The translations under genes were made by a program, and so were the position numbers. The notes beneath the pieces were generated by a model. That model was given only the letters and a program-made list of their open reading frames with translations, was not told the DNA's origin and ran no database searches. DNA of 64,000 bases from Bradyrhizobium sp. CB2312 (GTDB lineage Bacteria > Pseudomonadota > Alphaproteobacteria > Rhizobiales > Xanthobacteraceae): the NCBI RefSeq assembly GCF_029714425.1, contig NZ_CP121668.1, positions 6,469,501 to 6,533,500 on the forward strand. Direction: 5' to 3'. The number at the start of each line of letters is the position of its first letter. Position 1 is the stretch's first letter. This document shows positions 8,559 to 17,112 of this stretch, in pieces.

Positions 8559-10097
8559 TTACGCTCGCTTGGCAACCGCCGGTGCGCGTGCGGCCGGCGG
8601 CGGGATATTGTCGACCTTGAGCACCTCCGCCGTCGCGGCGCGGATCTGGCGGCAGAAAGCCGCATCCTCGATCAGCGACACGCCATAGGACGGGATGATC
8701 TGCTTCAGCTTCGGCAGCCAAGCGCTTGCCGTCAGCTCTCCGGCGAAGCACTTCTCCAGTACGCTGACCGCGATGAACGCCGCGGTGGAGGCACCCGGCG
8801 AAGCGCCGAGCAGCGCAACCAGCGAATGGTCGTCCGCGCCGACCAACTCGGTCCCGAACTCGAGCAGACCGCCCCGCTTCACGTCGGGCTTGATGATCTG
8901 GACGCGCTGACCCGCCACCTGCAGCCTCCAGTCCTTCGGATCGGCCTTCGGGAAGTATTCGTCGAGCGCTGCCAGACGGTGGCCCTCGGACTGCAGTACC
9001 TGCCCGACCAGATATTCGGTGAGGTCGAAATTGTCGCGCGCCACGGACAGCAGCGGCTTGACGTTCGCAGGACGAATGGACTCGAACAGGTCCAGCAGCG
9101 AGCCGTGCTTGAGGAATTTGCTCGAGAAGCCGGCATACGGACCGAACAGGAGCGAACGCTGGCCGCCGATCACGCGGGTGTCGAGATGCGGCACCGACAT
9201 CGGCGGAGAGCCGACCGCGGCCTTGCCGTAGACCTTGGCATGGTGGCGCCGGTTGATCTCCGGATCGTCGCAGCGCAGCCAGATGCCGCTGACCGGGAAG
9301 CCGCCATAGCCGCGCCCCTCCGGGATGCCCGATTTCTCCAACAGCGGCAGCGCGCCGCCGCCGGCGCCGATGAAGACGAACTTCGCGCGAACCGACCGCG
9401 TCTCGCCGCTTGGGGTGTCGCGGACCTCGATCCGCCACCGACCGCCCTGCTCCCGGTCAAGTCCGGTGACGCAGCTGTTGTAGTGAACGGCACAGCCAGG
9501 CTGGCTGACGAGATGACTAACCAGCAGATGCGTCAGCGCTCCGTAGTCCACGTCGGTGCCGGTGATGATCCGGGTTGCTGCAACCGGCTCGTCGCCACTC
9601 CTTCCGTCCATGACCAGCGGCGCCCATTCGGCAATCTTCTTGGGATCCTCGGTATGCTCCATGCCCTCATAGCAATGATGAGCCGACATCGCCTTGAACC
9701 GCTTCCGCAAGAATTCAACGTTCTCCGCGCCGTGCACGAAGCTCATATGCGGAACCGGGTGGATGAAGGCCCGCGGGTCCGCAATCGCCCCCCGCCCTAC
9801 GAGGTAAGACCAGAATTGCCGCGATAGATCGAACTCGACATTGACCTGGAGCGCCTTGGAGATGTCGATGCTGCCGTCGGGGCGCTGCGGCGTATAGTTC
9901 ATCTCGCAGTTCGCCGCGTGGCCAGTCCCGGCATTGTTCCAGGAATCGGAGCTTTCCTGCGCGCAATCGCCGAGCACTTCGAACATCTGGATCGACAGCG
10001 ACGGCTCGAGCTCCTTAAGAAAGGAGCCGAGGGTCGCGCTCATGATGCCTGCGCCGATAAGGACAACGTCGATCTCGCGGTCAGAAGCTGCTGACAT
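8559..10097 (-). CDS. mqo: Malate:quinone oxidoreductase
   Basis: This FAD-dependent, membrane-associated enzyme oxidises malate to oxaloacetate and reduces quinone. The N-terminal dinucleotide-binding fold reads DVVLIGAGIMSATLGSFL, followed by the Mqo signature SSDSWNNAGTGHAANCEMNY. GAGGGALPLLEKSGIPEG and GASPGASTAAFIAVSVLEKC are typical later motifs. The ATG at 10097 has AAGGA seven bases upstream and gives 512 residues; an ATG at 10112 would add five residues but has no clear ribosome site. It sits 42 bases after a cupin gene and 18 bases before cydA, which links malate oxidation to the quinol oxidase. A bypass of NAD-malate dehydrogenase is the usual role. Confidence 0.96.
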   Translation of the reverse strand: MSAASDREIDVVLIGAGIMSATLGSFLKELEPSLSIQMFEVLGDCAQESSDSWNNAGTGHAANCEMNYTPQRPDGSIDISKALQVNVEFDLSRQFWSYLVGRGAIADPRAFIHPVPHMSFVHGAENVEFLRKRFKAMSAHHCYEGMEHTEDPKKIAEWAPLVMDGRSGDEPVAATRIITGTDVDYGALTHLLVSHLVSQPGCAVHYNSCVTGLDREQGGRWRIEVRDTPSGETRSVRAKFVFIGAGGGALPLLEKSGIPEGRGYGGFPVSGIWLRCDDPEINRRHHAKVYGKAAVGSPPMSVPHLDTRVIGGQRSLLFGPYAGFSSKFLKHGSLLDLFESIRPANVKPLLSVARDNFDLTEYLVGQVLQSEGHRLAALDEYFPKADPKDWRLQVAGQRVQIIKPDVKRGGLLEFGTELVGADDHSLVALLGASPGASTAAFIAVSVLEKCFAGELTASAWLPKLKQIIPSYGVSLIEDAAFCRQIRAATAEVLKVDNIPPPAARAPAVAKRA

Positions 10098-10139
10098 GGC
10101 TTTTTCCTTCATTGGGTGTTGTTATTCCGGATGGCTCGG

Positions 10140-10544
10140 TCAGGCCCGCACCGATTGCCGCGCTTTGGCGCGGAACGGCACCTCCACTCCGGGCCGCAGA
10201 ATCACGTAGGCACGCCGCCAGGAGGAATCGTCGGTCAGCTTCCAGCTGTGGCCTGAACCCGCGGTGTCCTCGGCCAGCAAGACGTTACCGGGGTGGATCA
10301 GGAAGTGGTGACCGTCCCGCGTCTGGAAATCGAGCGTTCCGCTCAGCGTGATCACGAGCTGGCGGACCGGCGCGGTGTGCCAGGCGAAAGCGCCACCCGA
10401 TTCCGTCTCCTGGAAGGAAACACTGGCGGCATCGATCTTGCCGGTGAGGAAGTCGCCACGCTGGCCCGGCTCTAGCTCGAGGTACCCTTCCTCGAAATGC
10501 GAGTTGTTGTCCTCTCCCGTCCATAGACGCACACAGCGGATCAT
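10140..10544 (-). CDS. Small cupin-domain protein in the fumC-mqo gap
   Basis: The 134-residue single-domain cupin starts at ATG 10544, which has AAGGAGA seven bases upstream; an in-frame ATG at 10616 is less likely because it has no comparable site and overlaps the fumC stop. Typical cupin strands are visible (FAWHTAPVRQLVITLSGTLD and FLIHPGNVLLAEDTAGSGHS), with His residues in both cupin motifs but no complete His-His-Glu set. The function is not known. Being between fumC and mqo, it may sense or bind a metabolite of this segment; that is inference only. Confidence 0.8.
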   Translation of the reverse strand: MIRCVRLWTGEDNNSHFEEGYLELEPGQRGDFLTGKIDAASVSFQETESGGAFAWHTAPVRQLVITLSGTLDFQTRDGHHFLIHPGNVLLAEDTAGSGHSWKLTDDSSWRRAYVILRPGVEVPFRAKARQSVRA

Positions 10545-10612
10545 GGTGTCTCTCCTTGCATTGACGTTGCTTTGCCTGCGCGGCGTCGTACAGGCCGGAT
10601 CATGGTCCTCGC

Positions 10613-12049
10613 TCAACCGGCTTTCGCCCCGATAGCGAGCGGCACCTTGATCTCGGCAACGTAGGGCTTGACCATCTTGGCGGGATCCACGATGCGGTCG
10701 AACTCGGGTTCGGTCACGAAGCCGAGTTTCAGCGCCGCCGATTTCAAGGTGAGATCGTTGTCCATCGCGTAGTGCGCGATCCGCGATGCCTTGTCGTAGC
10801 CGATCACCGGCGCCAGCGCCGTCACGAGCATCAGCGACCTCTCGACATACTCCTGGATCTTCTTGCGGTTCGGCTCGGTCCCCTCGACAAGGAAGGTGCG
10901 GAAATTGGTGCAGCCGTCGGTGAGGATGGTGACGGACTGGGCGATGTTGTGGATGATCAGCGGCTTGTAGACGTTCATCTCCAGGTAGCCGCCGGCGCCG
11001 CCGAACCCGACGGCAACGTCGTTCGCCATCACCTGCACCGCGATCATCGTCAGCGCTTCCGCCTGGGTCGGATTGACCTTGCCCGGCATAATCGACGAGC
11101 CCGGCTCGTTCTCGGGAATGTGCAGCTCGGCAAAGCCCGCGCGCGGACCGCAGGACAAAAGGCGGATGTCGTTTGCGATCTTGTAGAGCGAGCCGGCAAG
11201 CGTACGCAGTGTACCCGAGAGCTGCACCAGCGCGTCGTGCGCGCCTTGCACGGCGAATTTGTTCGGTGCGCTGACGAAGGGCAAGCCGGTCAACCGCGCG
11301 ATCTCGGCGGCGACAGCTTCAGCAAAACCCGGTGCTGCGTTGATGCCGGTGCCGACGGCCGTGCCGCCCAGCGCAAGTCGATAGACGCCCTTGAGCGCGT
11401 CATTGATGCGGGCCAGATTGTCGGCGAGCATGACGGCGTAGCCGGACCACTCCTGCCCGAGCGTCAGCGGGGTGGCATCCTGCATGTGGGTCCGACCGAT
11501 CTTGACAATGTCGTCCCACTGACTCGACTTCGCTGCGATCGCGTCGTGCAAAGCCGTGACCGCGGGAATGAGGCGCTCCGTCACGTTCAGCGCGGCCGCG
11601 ACATACATGGCCGAGGGGAAGCTGTCGTTCGACGATTGCGACATGTTGACATGATCGTTCGGATGAACCGGCAGCTTGCTGCCGAGAGCGGTGCCAGCGA
11701 GCTGGCAGCACCGGTTCGAAATGACCTCGTTCACGTTCATGTTGAACTGCGTTCCGCTCCCCGTCATCCAGACGTGGAGGGGAAACATGTCGTGATGCTG
11801 CCCTGCGAGAATCTCGTCGCAGACATGGACGATCAGCTTGTGGACCTTGCCGCCGAGCCGGCCGCTGGCGACATTGGCGTTCGCGGCAGCCTTCTTCAGG
11901 ATCGCGTAGGACTGGATCATCTCACGCGGCATCAGGTCGCTGCCGATGCTGAAATGCTCGAGTGAACGTTGCGTCTGCGCGCCCCAAAGCCTATCCGCGG
12001 GAACGTTCACCTCACCCAGGCTGTCTGTTTCTTTGCGAAAGTCGCTCAT
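10613..12049 (-). CDS. fumC: Class II fumarate hydratase
   Basis: The 478-residue protein carries the fumarase/aspartase signature [16 protein letters not shown], the family motif [18 protein letters not shown], and [20 protein letters not shown] with [12 protein letters not shown], which form the shared active site. It hydrates fumarate to malate in the cytosol without an iron-sulfur cluster, so it is resistant to oxidants. The ATG at 12049 follows AGAGG with a good spacing; a long open frame upstream is spurious. Its product malate is the substrate of Mqo encoded two genes downstream. Confidence 0.96.
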   Translation of the reverse strand: MSDFRKETDSLGEVNVPADRLWGAQTQRSLEHFSIGSDLMPREMIQSYAILKKAAANANVASGRLGGKVHKLIVHVCDEILAGQHHDMFPLHVWMTGSGTQFNMNVNEVISNRCCQLAGTALGSKLPVHPNDHVNMSQSSNDSFPSAMYVAAALNVTERLIPAVTALHDAIAAKSSQWDDIVKIGRTHMQDATPLTLGQEWSGYAVMLADNLARINDALKGVYRLALGGTAVGTGINAAPGFAEAVAAEIARLTGLPFVSAPNKFAVQGAHDALVQLSGTLRTLAGSLYKIANDIRLLSCGPRAGFAELHIPENEPGSSIMPGKVNPTQAEALTMIAVQVMANDVAVGFGGAGGYLEMNVYKPLIIHNIAQSVTILTDGCTNFRTFLVEGTEPNRKKIQEYVERSLMLVTALAPVIGYDKASRIAHYAMDNDLTLKSAALKLGFVTEPEFDRIVDPAKMVKPYVAEIKVPLAIGAKAG

Positions 12050-12228
12050 TCTTGCCTCTCGTGACAGTTCATGTCGGGTGCACCTGGCGGCGCTGGTCGA
12101 ATTGTACGGGCCCGCACCGCGCGCACGCTTCCGCGAACGAACGTACTTTTGCGGAATGGCATGGTGCGCACCGCGACATGCGAACAGGCCGGCTGCGAGT
12201 AAAAAAGGTTCGAAGCGTTGACGCAGAT

Positions 12229-12897
12229 TCAGTGCCGATGGCCCGGATGCCGGCACAGCCAGAGGACGCATGCCGACAATGCGATCGGCAGAGCGAGGCT
12301 CCATGTTCCCAGCCACCTCGTCACGCAACCCGCGAGGGCGGCCCCCATCAGGAACATCAGGCAAAGCGCGAGCATGGTTGCGGTGCCGCGCGCTGTATCG
12401 CGATCGGACGCTGCAAAGCTCTGATCGATGGCGCGAAGCATGTTTCCGGTCACGGCGACCGAGAGATAGTTCAAGTCCCCAATCCGCCTGAAGCTCGCAG
12501 ACTGCAATGCGACGCCAAAGGAGATGACGAGGATCACGATCTGATCGGGGACGTGATGAAACAACAGCAATGCCGCCGCCAGGCAGACGATCTCTCCGGC
12601 GAGACAGCGTAGCGGCGCCCGGGAGCGGACCGCCACGGCCGCGCCGAGGACGAAGGCCACGAGCGGAAGGGCATGGTGAAGCGCGCGGTGCCATTGCCCA
12701 AACTCGGCATGGATCCCGAGGAAGACGACATTTCCGGTCTGCGAGCTCGCGAAAACGCCAAGCGACAGCCACGTAAAGGCGTCGAGGAAACCGCCCGACA
12801 TGCTGAGCAGAGAGGCAACCAGCAGCGTTCGTTCCGGAGCGACGGCTTCGACGCGTGTCTCGGCCAAGGGCTCGGTTGATGCGGCTTGCATCGCCAT
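12229..12897 (-). CDS. DUF1275 (YoaK-like) membrane protein
   Basis: The 222-residue protein has the DUF1275 pattern: [30 protein letters not shown] near the N-terminus, followed by five or six hydrophobic helices. The SxTGN element is the family hallmark. Members are integral inner-membrane proteins of unknown function. It lies 9 bases after the fdhD stop codon, on the same strand, so it probably belongs to an fdhD-containing unit. The end of the gene is 179 bases before fumC, which leaves room for a separate fumC promoter. Confidence 0.85.
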   Translation of the reverse strand: MAMQAASTEPLAETRVEAVAPERTLLVASLLSMSGGFLDAFTWLSLGVFASSQTGNVVFLGIHAEFGQWHRALHHALPLVAFVLGAAVAVRSRAPLRCLAGEIVCLAAALLLFHHVPDQIVILVISFGVALQSASFRRIGDLNYLSVAVTGNMLRAIDQSFAASDRDTARGTATMLALCLMFLMGAALAGCVTRWLGTWSLALPIALSACVLWLCRHPGHRH

Positions 12898-12906
12898 ATT
12901 CGGAGG

Positions 12907-13743
12907 TCAGCAGCCGGCGCGCAGCGCGGCCTCTTCAGGCAGCAGAACGCGGCGCGGATGCGTGAATACGCCGTATCCGTCATCGCGGGCGACGGCGAGA
13001 AGCGTGATTCCCGCGTCATTCGCGGTCTGGATGGCGAGCGCGGTCGGCGCGGAGACGGCAACGACGACCGGCGCACCGATCATCGCTGCCTTCTGCACCA
13101 TCTCTACCGAAACGCGGCTCGTCAGCAGAACGGCCCCGCCGCTGGCCGAGTTGCCATCGCGGACGATCGCACCGGCGAGCTTGTCGAGCGCGTTGTGCCG
13201 GCCAACATCCTCCCTGACCAGGGTAATGCCGCTGCGGGGATGCCAGAGGGCCGCCGCATGAACGGACCTCGTCTGTTGGTTCAATGTCTGGAGAGGAGAC
13301 AGCGCCTGCATGGCGTTCAGCAGGTCCCGCGCGTGGAAGGCAATACCGCGACCCTCAACCCGCGCGGGCGTACGGCGCGCCTGTTCGAGGCTTTCGATGC
13401 CGCATAGCCCGCACCCGACCGGCCCGCTGATGGCGCGGCGGCGCGCGGCAAGGGAGGCGGCGCAATCGCCATCGAGCCACATCCGCACTTCCATGCCGAG
13501 CTCGTTCGAGATCAGCTCGATGCTCCTGATCTCGTTCGCACGGTCGATGATGGCCTCGGTGAGGCTGAAGCCGACACCGAAATCCTCCAGATCGGCCGGC
13601 GTTCCCATCATCACCGCATGGGTCGATCCGTTGTAAGTGAGCGCAATGGCGCTCTCCTCGGCAACCAGTCGCGACGTCGAGATCGTACGGCCGCCGCGCC
13701 AGGCGATCTCCCGGTGCCGGGTGAATGTCGAACCCGTCGCCAT
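12907..13743 (-). CDS. fdhD: Formate dehydrogenase accessory sulfurtransferase
   Basis: FdhD moves sulfur from a cysteine desulfurase to the molybdenum cofactor of formate dehydrogenases. The 278-residue protein shows the catalytic CxxC pair in [13 protein letters not shown] and the conserved downstream [14 protein letters not shown], which binds the cofactor end. [19 protein letters not shown] is the other family block. A client in this window is the FdhF/YdeP molybdoenzyme at 2.2-4.5 kb, although other formate dehydrogenases may exist. It starts 3 bases after the stop codon of the upstream HdeD-like gene. Confidence 0.95.
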   Translation of the reverse strand: MATGSTFTRHREIAWRGGRTISTSRLVAEESAIALTYNGSTHAVMMGTPADLEDFGVGFSLTEAIIDRANEIRSIELISNELGMEVRMWLDGDCAASLAARRRAISGPVGCGLCGIESLEQARRTPARVEGRGIAFHARDLLNAMQALSPLQTLNQQTRSVHAAALWHPRSGITLVREDVGRHNALDKLAGAIVRDGNSASGGAVLLTSRVSVEMVQKAAMIGAPVVVAVSAPTALAIQTANDAGITLLAVARDDGYGVFTHPRRVLLPEEAALRAGC

Positions 13744-13746
13744 GGC

Positions 13747-14346
13747 TCACACAGTCGCCGGCTCGGTCGAATGCCGGGAGGCCCGGTTTCTGAGCGCCAG
13801 CCCGAAAGCAATGAAACCCCATCCCTGGAAAACCAGATCAACGACCAACATCGCACCGAGCAGCCACAAGCCGACGGCAGGCAAGACCGCAATCAGCATG
13901 ACACCGACGCAGAACGTCACGACGCCGGCAGCCACGATCCAGCGCCAGCCCGCGGCAGGCCGCATATGGAAACCCGCCCAGATCCGCGTCGCGCCAGCCA
14001 CGACCAGGAAGGCGCATACCACGAGCGACAACGTGAACGAAGCCAGCAGCGGATCGTAGAGGATGACGGCTCCGGCAGCGCCATAGACGATCCCGGCGAG
14101 CAGCCAGAACAGGAAGCCCCGCAGGCCGTGTACCGAAAAGGCATGCACGATCTGGAAGACCCCGGCGACCGCCATGGAGGCCCCAATGACGAGCACGGAG
14201 GCGAGGCTTGCTGCCATCAGATTAGCTGACGCAATGCCCCCAAGGATCAGTTCACCGACCCCCAGCGCAACGAACCAGCCCCATTTTCCGGTGATCGCGT
14301 GGATGGCCCTTCCGAGCGACGCCTTCGAGTTCGACAAATCCGTCAT
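13747..14346 (-). CDS. HdeD family membrane protein
   Basis: The 199-residue protein has six or so hydrophobic helices arranged as repeated pairs (WFVALGVGELILGGIASANL, ASVLVIGASMAVAGVFQIVH, GFLFWLLAGIVYGAAGAVIL), the pattern of the HdeD/DUF308 family. In E. coli HdeD is a membrane protein of the acid-fitness island. It is followed by fdhD after 3 bases, so the pair looks like one transcript. AAGG lies eight bases before the ATG. The role here is inferred from the family only; it may be general stress or acid resistance. Confidence 0.85.
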   Translation of the reverse strand: MTDLSNSKASLGRAIHAITGKWGWFVALGVGELILGGIASANLMAASLASVLVIGASMAVAGVFQIVHAFSVHGLRGFLFWLLAGIVYGAAGAVILYDPLLASFTLSLVVCAFLVVAGATRIWAGFHMRPAAGWRWIVAAGVVTFCVGVMLIAVLPAVGLWLLGAMLVVDLVFQGWGFIAFGLALRNRASRHSTEPATV

Positions 14347-14347
14347 G

Positions 14348-14380
14348 GCTTGACCCTTGTACGTATGGATGCGGTCAAGC
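14348..14380. promoter_or_regulatory. Inverted repeat just upstream of the hdeD-like start
   Basis: GCTTGAC (14348-14354) and GTCAAGC (14374-14380) form a perfect 7-bp inverted repeat with a 19-base spacer, immediately upstream of the ATG at 14346. It overlaps the ribosome-binding region, so it might be an operator or an mRNA hairpin. No known regulator could be assigned. Confidence 0.35.
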
Positions 14381-14491
14381 GTACAGATATCTGCTCGGAT
14401 TCATCTTTCGAGGATGCAGCAATATTGTTTGGTCCGCACGATACGGACGCGCGCGCAGCTTGATCGATCAATGACGATCAGCAAACAATAG

Positions 14492-14520
14492 ACGGAGGCG
14501 AGGGTCGCCCTCGCCTCCGT
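14492..14520 (-). terminator. Terminator-like hairpin after dps
   Basis: A perfect 13-bp stem, ACGGAGGCGAGGG and CCCTCGCCTCCGT, has a 3-base loop. It lies downstream of the Dps gene on the minus strand, followed there by CTATTGTTTG, a weak T-rich tail. It separates Dps from the HdeD-fdhD unit. Confidence 0.75.
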
Positions 14521-14573
14521 GTCGTCGCAGCTATCGGCCGGGCTCGCATTCCGGCCGCATGACATGCCAGTGC

Positions 14574-15074
14574 TTACGATTCCGGGCCGCTTCGGCCGGT
14601 CTCGTAAAGGAACCAGATCCGCCGCTCGGTCTCATCGATCCAGTTTTCCAAAAGGCTTGCGGTCGCGACGTCGCCATATTCGTCGCAGAGCTCGTGGACC
14701 CGACGCATTTCCCGCGTCAGCTGCTGGTTATCGCTGCGCAGCTCGGCCAGCATATCCTGCGGATCGACATAGTCGGCGTCGTTGTCGAGAATGCGCTGCT
14801 CGCGCGATATCTGGCCGATCGACCGGAGTGTCGTTCCGCCGATCTTGCGTGCCCGCTCGGCAATGTCGTCGGTCATGGCAAAGATCTGCTCGGCCTGCTC
14901 GTCGAGCAGGAGGTGATAGTCGCGGAAGTGTCGGCCCGATACGTGCCAGTGGAAGTTCTTGGTCTTCAAGTACAGCGCGAATACGTCAGCCAGCAGCGCC
15001 CTCAGCGCAGCTGGAATGTCCCGGTTCGCGTTGGCCCCGAGGTCCGTCGGGCTTTGGAGGTCTGCTTTGGTCAT
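14574..15074 (-). CDS. dps: Dps family ferritin-like DNA protection protein
   Basis: The 166-residue protein is a miniferritin that stores iron using H2O2 and protects DNA in stress. The ferroxidase motif is present: KTKNFHWHVSGRHFRDYH, then LLLDEQAEQIFAMTDDIAER, which supplies the paired His and the Asp and Glu ligands of the intersubunit iron site. The ATG at 15074 has AAGGA eight bases upstream; the ATG at 15083 overlaps this site and is unlikely. It lies downstream of the cytochrome b561 and peroxidase genes on the same strand, a sensible oxidative-stress neighbourhood, and a hairpin terminator follows. Confidence 0.93.
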   Translation of the reverse strand: MTKADLQSPTDLGANANRDIPAALRALLADVFALYLKTKNFHWHVSGRHFRDYHLLLDEQAEQIFAMTDDIAERARKIGGTTLRSIGQISREQRILDNDADYVDPQDMLAELRSDNQQLTREMRRVHELCDEYGDVATASLLENWIDETERRIWFLYETGRSGPES

Positions 15075-15134
15075 TGTCGTCATCCTTTGCGGTTGAAAAG
15101 CTTGAGCCGCGCGTTTCGCCGGCACACGAAGCGC

Positions 15135-15698
15135 TCAATCTGCCGGCGTCGTCCTGTTGCGCCATGGCGCGAGCGCGATCGTCCCGAACACGCCGTCGCG
15201 GCGGATCAGCGCGTGGAACAGCGCTGCCGCCATATGCAACAGCACGAGCGCAAAGAACGCGAAAGCCAGATAGTAGTGAGCATCCCACAGAAGCGTGTGC
15301 GCGCGGTCGCTCTGCGGCAGCAACGCCGGAATTCGAATTCCGCCATACAGGACGACCGGATAGGCCGCGGCCCAAAGCAGGCCGAGACCCAGCAACGGCA
15401 TGACGATCATGAGGCCATAAAGGGCTAGGTGCGACAATCTCGCTCCCAGCTTCATCGCCGGCGGAAGATCGGCCGGCAGTGGCGGTGCACCGTAATGGAG
15501 CCGCAGTACCAGCCTGATCGCAACAAGGATCAGCAGAGTGACGCCGAGCGTCTTGTGGATCAGGATGAACGGCAGATATGTCGGCGCCACGCTGGACACC
15601 ATGCCAACGCCGATGAAGAGCATGGCAATGATGCACGCTGCCATCAGCCAGTGCAGGATCCGCTGGATCGGGGCGAAACGCCGGGGCGCGCTGTTCAT
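15135..15698 (-). CDS. Cytochrome b561 family protein
   Basis: The 187-residue membrane protein has four hydrophobic helices and His residues placed as in bacterial cytochrome b561 (QRILHWLMAACIIAM, FILIHKTLGVTLLI, LSHLALYGLMIVMPLLG, LVLLHMAAALFHALIRRDG). It binds b haem and moves electrons from the quinol pool, or from superoxide in E. coli CybB. Its ATG overlaps the stop codon of the peroxidase gene in the ATGA arrangement, so the two are translationally coupled. Pairs of b561 and catalase-family peroxidase are a common arrangement, which suggests that the b561 supplies electrons to the periplasmic peroxidase. Confidence 0.9.
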   Translation of the reverse strand: MNSAPRRFAPIQRILHWLMAACIIAMLFIGVGMVSSVAPTYLPFILIHKTLGVTLLILVAIRLVLRLHYGAPPLPADLPPAMKLGARLSHLALYGLMIVMPLLGLGLLWAAAYPVVLYGGIRIPALLPQSDRAHTLLWDAHYYLAFAFFALVLLHMAAALFHALIRRDGVFGTIALAPWRNRTTPAD

Positions 15699-16750
15699 GG
15701 CCTGGCCGCCTCGGTTCGAGGATAGTCGCCGGCTTCGGCCGCGCGCAAATCATAAGACTTGCGGTAGACCGACGAGCGCGCGGCCGGAAACGGATCGTCC
15801 GACACCCGGATTCCGCGCGGCAGCACGGTCGGATCGAAGTTGATGTCGCGGCAGGGCCCATCCCGCTCCGGTTCGATCCGCCGCACGACGAGCGTTCCGA
15901 CCTGCACCGTGCGGCGGGCCTCGGGCCAGGCCTTGCTCGGATCCGCGGTCGGATCAGCGGGATCAGCGACAGTCGTGATCATGGTCCAGCGTTGCGGTCC
16001 GGCAACCCGGACCCGCTCCGTTATCTCTTGCTCGAGAAAATCGGGACCACGCTTTTCCAGCTCGGCTTGCGATATCGGAACGACCGCCGCGGTCGGCAGC
16101 AACGACCATCGCACCGCGTGCTCGGCACCCTTCGCGTCCGTGAAGATGAAGCTGTTGAGCCCATGGTAAGGCTCCTCCGTATAGCTGGCGGTCCACGGCG
16201 CCGTCTTTGCCCAGGACGCGAAGGCAGTGAATTCCGGATTTGCCCCGATGAACGTTTTCATTGCCTCCGGATCCTTCTTGCCGGATGCAATCAGCAGGTC
16301 GTGAAACGCCTGCGGCGTCGACACTGCAAAGAACGGCGGATTGATCAGCGCCATTCGCCACTCTTCGCCGTCCGCCGCTGTGATCTGCAATCCCAGGCCC
16401 CGTACGCGCACTGTCGCGTCCACGGCATTCGGGTCAGCGGTGCCGAGATTGAAGCGGCCGAGCGCCGGATAGCTGCCTCGCTCGAACACCCTGGCGCGGG
16501 ACAGTTCGGAGCCGTTTCCGTTGGCCTCGAACACGCCAGTAAAACAGATTCCCTTGGCATGATTTCGCCGGTGTCCGAGCGGCGCGCCGCTCGGAGGCGT
16601 CAGCGCCGCGATCATCCGCTCCGGTGTCAGGCGCCCGGGCGAAAGCCAACCTGCCGTGTAGGCGAACGCGACAGCACCGCCTCCGAGGACGGCCGCAATC
16701 AACACGAGCGATCCCAGCCCCGAACGCGGCAGGTTACTTGACGGATTCAT
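15695..16750 (-). CDS. Catalase-family haem peroxidase, membrane-anchored (SrpA-like)
   Basis: The 351-residue protein has an N-terminal membrane anchor (GLGSLVLIAAVLGGGAVAFA) and then a small catalase-fold domain. GHRRNHAKGICFTGVFEANG carries the distal His, and the proximal Tyr is in SSVYRKSYDLR after DDPFPAARS. This is the shorter catalase-related peroxidase group rather than a full catalase of about 480 residues. It probably removes peroxide outside the inner membrane using electrons from cytochrome b561, encoded next with an ATGA overlap. AAGGAG lies five bases before the ATG at 16750, which fixes the start; the longer open frame upstream is not used. Confidence 0.88.
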   Translation of the reverse strand: MNPSSNLPRSGLGSLVLIAAVLGGGAVAFAYTAGWLSPGRLTPERMIAALTPPSGAPLGHRRNHAKGICFTGVFEANGNGSELSRARVFERGSYPALGRFNLGTADPNAVDATVRVRGLGLQITAADGEEWRMALINPPFFAVSTPQAFHDLLIASGKKDPEAMKTFIGANPEFTAFASWAKTAPWTASYTEEPYHGLNSFIFTDAKGAEHAVRWSLLPTAAVVPISQAELEKRGPDFLEQEITERVRVAGPQRWTMITTVADPADPTADPSKAWPEARRTVQVGTLVVRRIEPERDGPCRDINFDPTVLPRGIRVSDDPFPAARSSVYRKSYDLRAAEAGDYPRTEAARP

Positions 16751-16944
16751 CACTTCTCCTTGCAGCGCGCGAACCGGTCCACCTCCGGCCACACGACCGT
16801 CCTGTCGAACGGCGCAGGTTTCTTGTAGCCGGCGGCCACAGCCGCGATCTTCTGAAATCCGCCGCCATTTTCGAGAAGGCACGCCCCGGCTTGTCCGGTC
16901 AGTACTGAGGCGAGCCCGCAGCCGCTTTCGGGCCTTCTCGAAAT

Positions 16945-16958
16945 AATTCGTGCGAATT
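16945..16958. promoter_or_regulatory. Palindrome in the divergent peroxidase/SDR promoter region
   Basis: AATTCG and CGAATT flank a 2-base centre (TG). It is in an AT-richer stretch between the minus-strand peroxidase operon and the plus-strand SDR gene, about 155 bases before the SDR start. It could be an operator serving either unit; the regulator is unknown. Confidence 0.35.
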
Positions 16959-17112
16959 GAAAATTACCCACCGGGCGCGAAAGACCCGACTTGTGCCGGC
17001 GCCTATGTCAGATGCTCTTCGCGCAAGGACAGCGGTCGATCGGGGAGCGATGAACGTGTCGCGCTGGCGCTCTCGCGGAAGCTGGAATGCGATTGGGAAC
17101 CGAAGGAGCAAA

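Noticed and set aside
10613..12772. N-terminal extension of fumC to 12772
   Set aside because: The extra 241 codons overlap the DUF1275 gene, are not fumarase-like and have shadow composition. ATG 12049 has a ribosome site.
14460..14471. TTGATCGATCAA as an FNR/FixK box
   Set aside because: FNR/FixK sites are TTGAT-N4-ATCAA. Here the spacer is only two bases, so it was not called as such a site.
16750..16971. A 73-codon open frame upstream of the peroxidase, ending in its TGATG overlap
   Set aside because: It starts with GTG, has no clear ribosome site and no recognisable fold. Its end overlap could be chance, although the KPAPFDRTVVWPEVDRF segment is not of obviously shadow composition.
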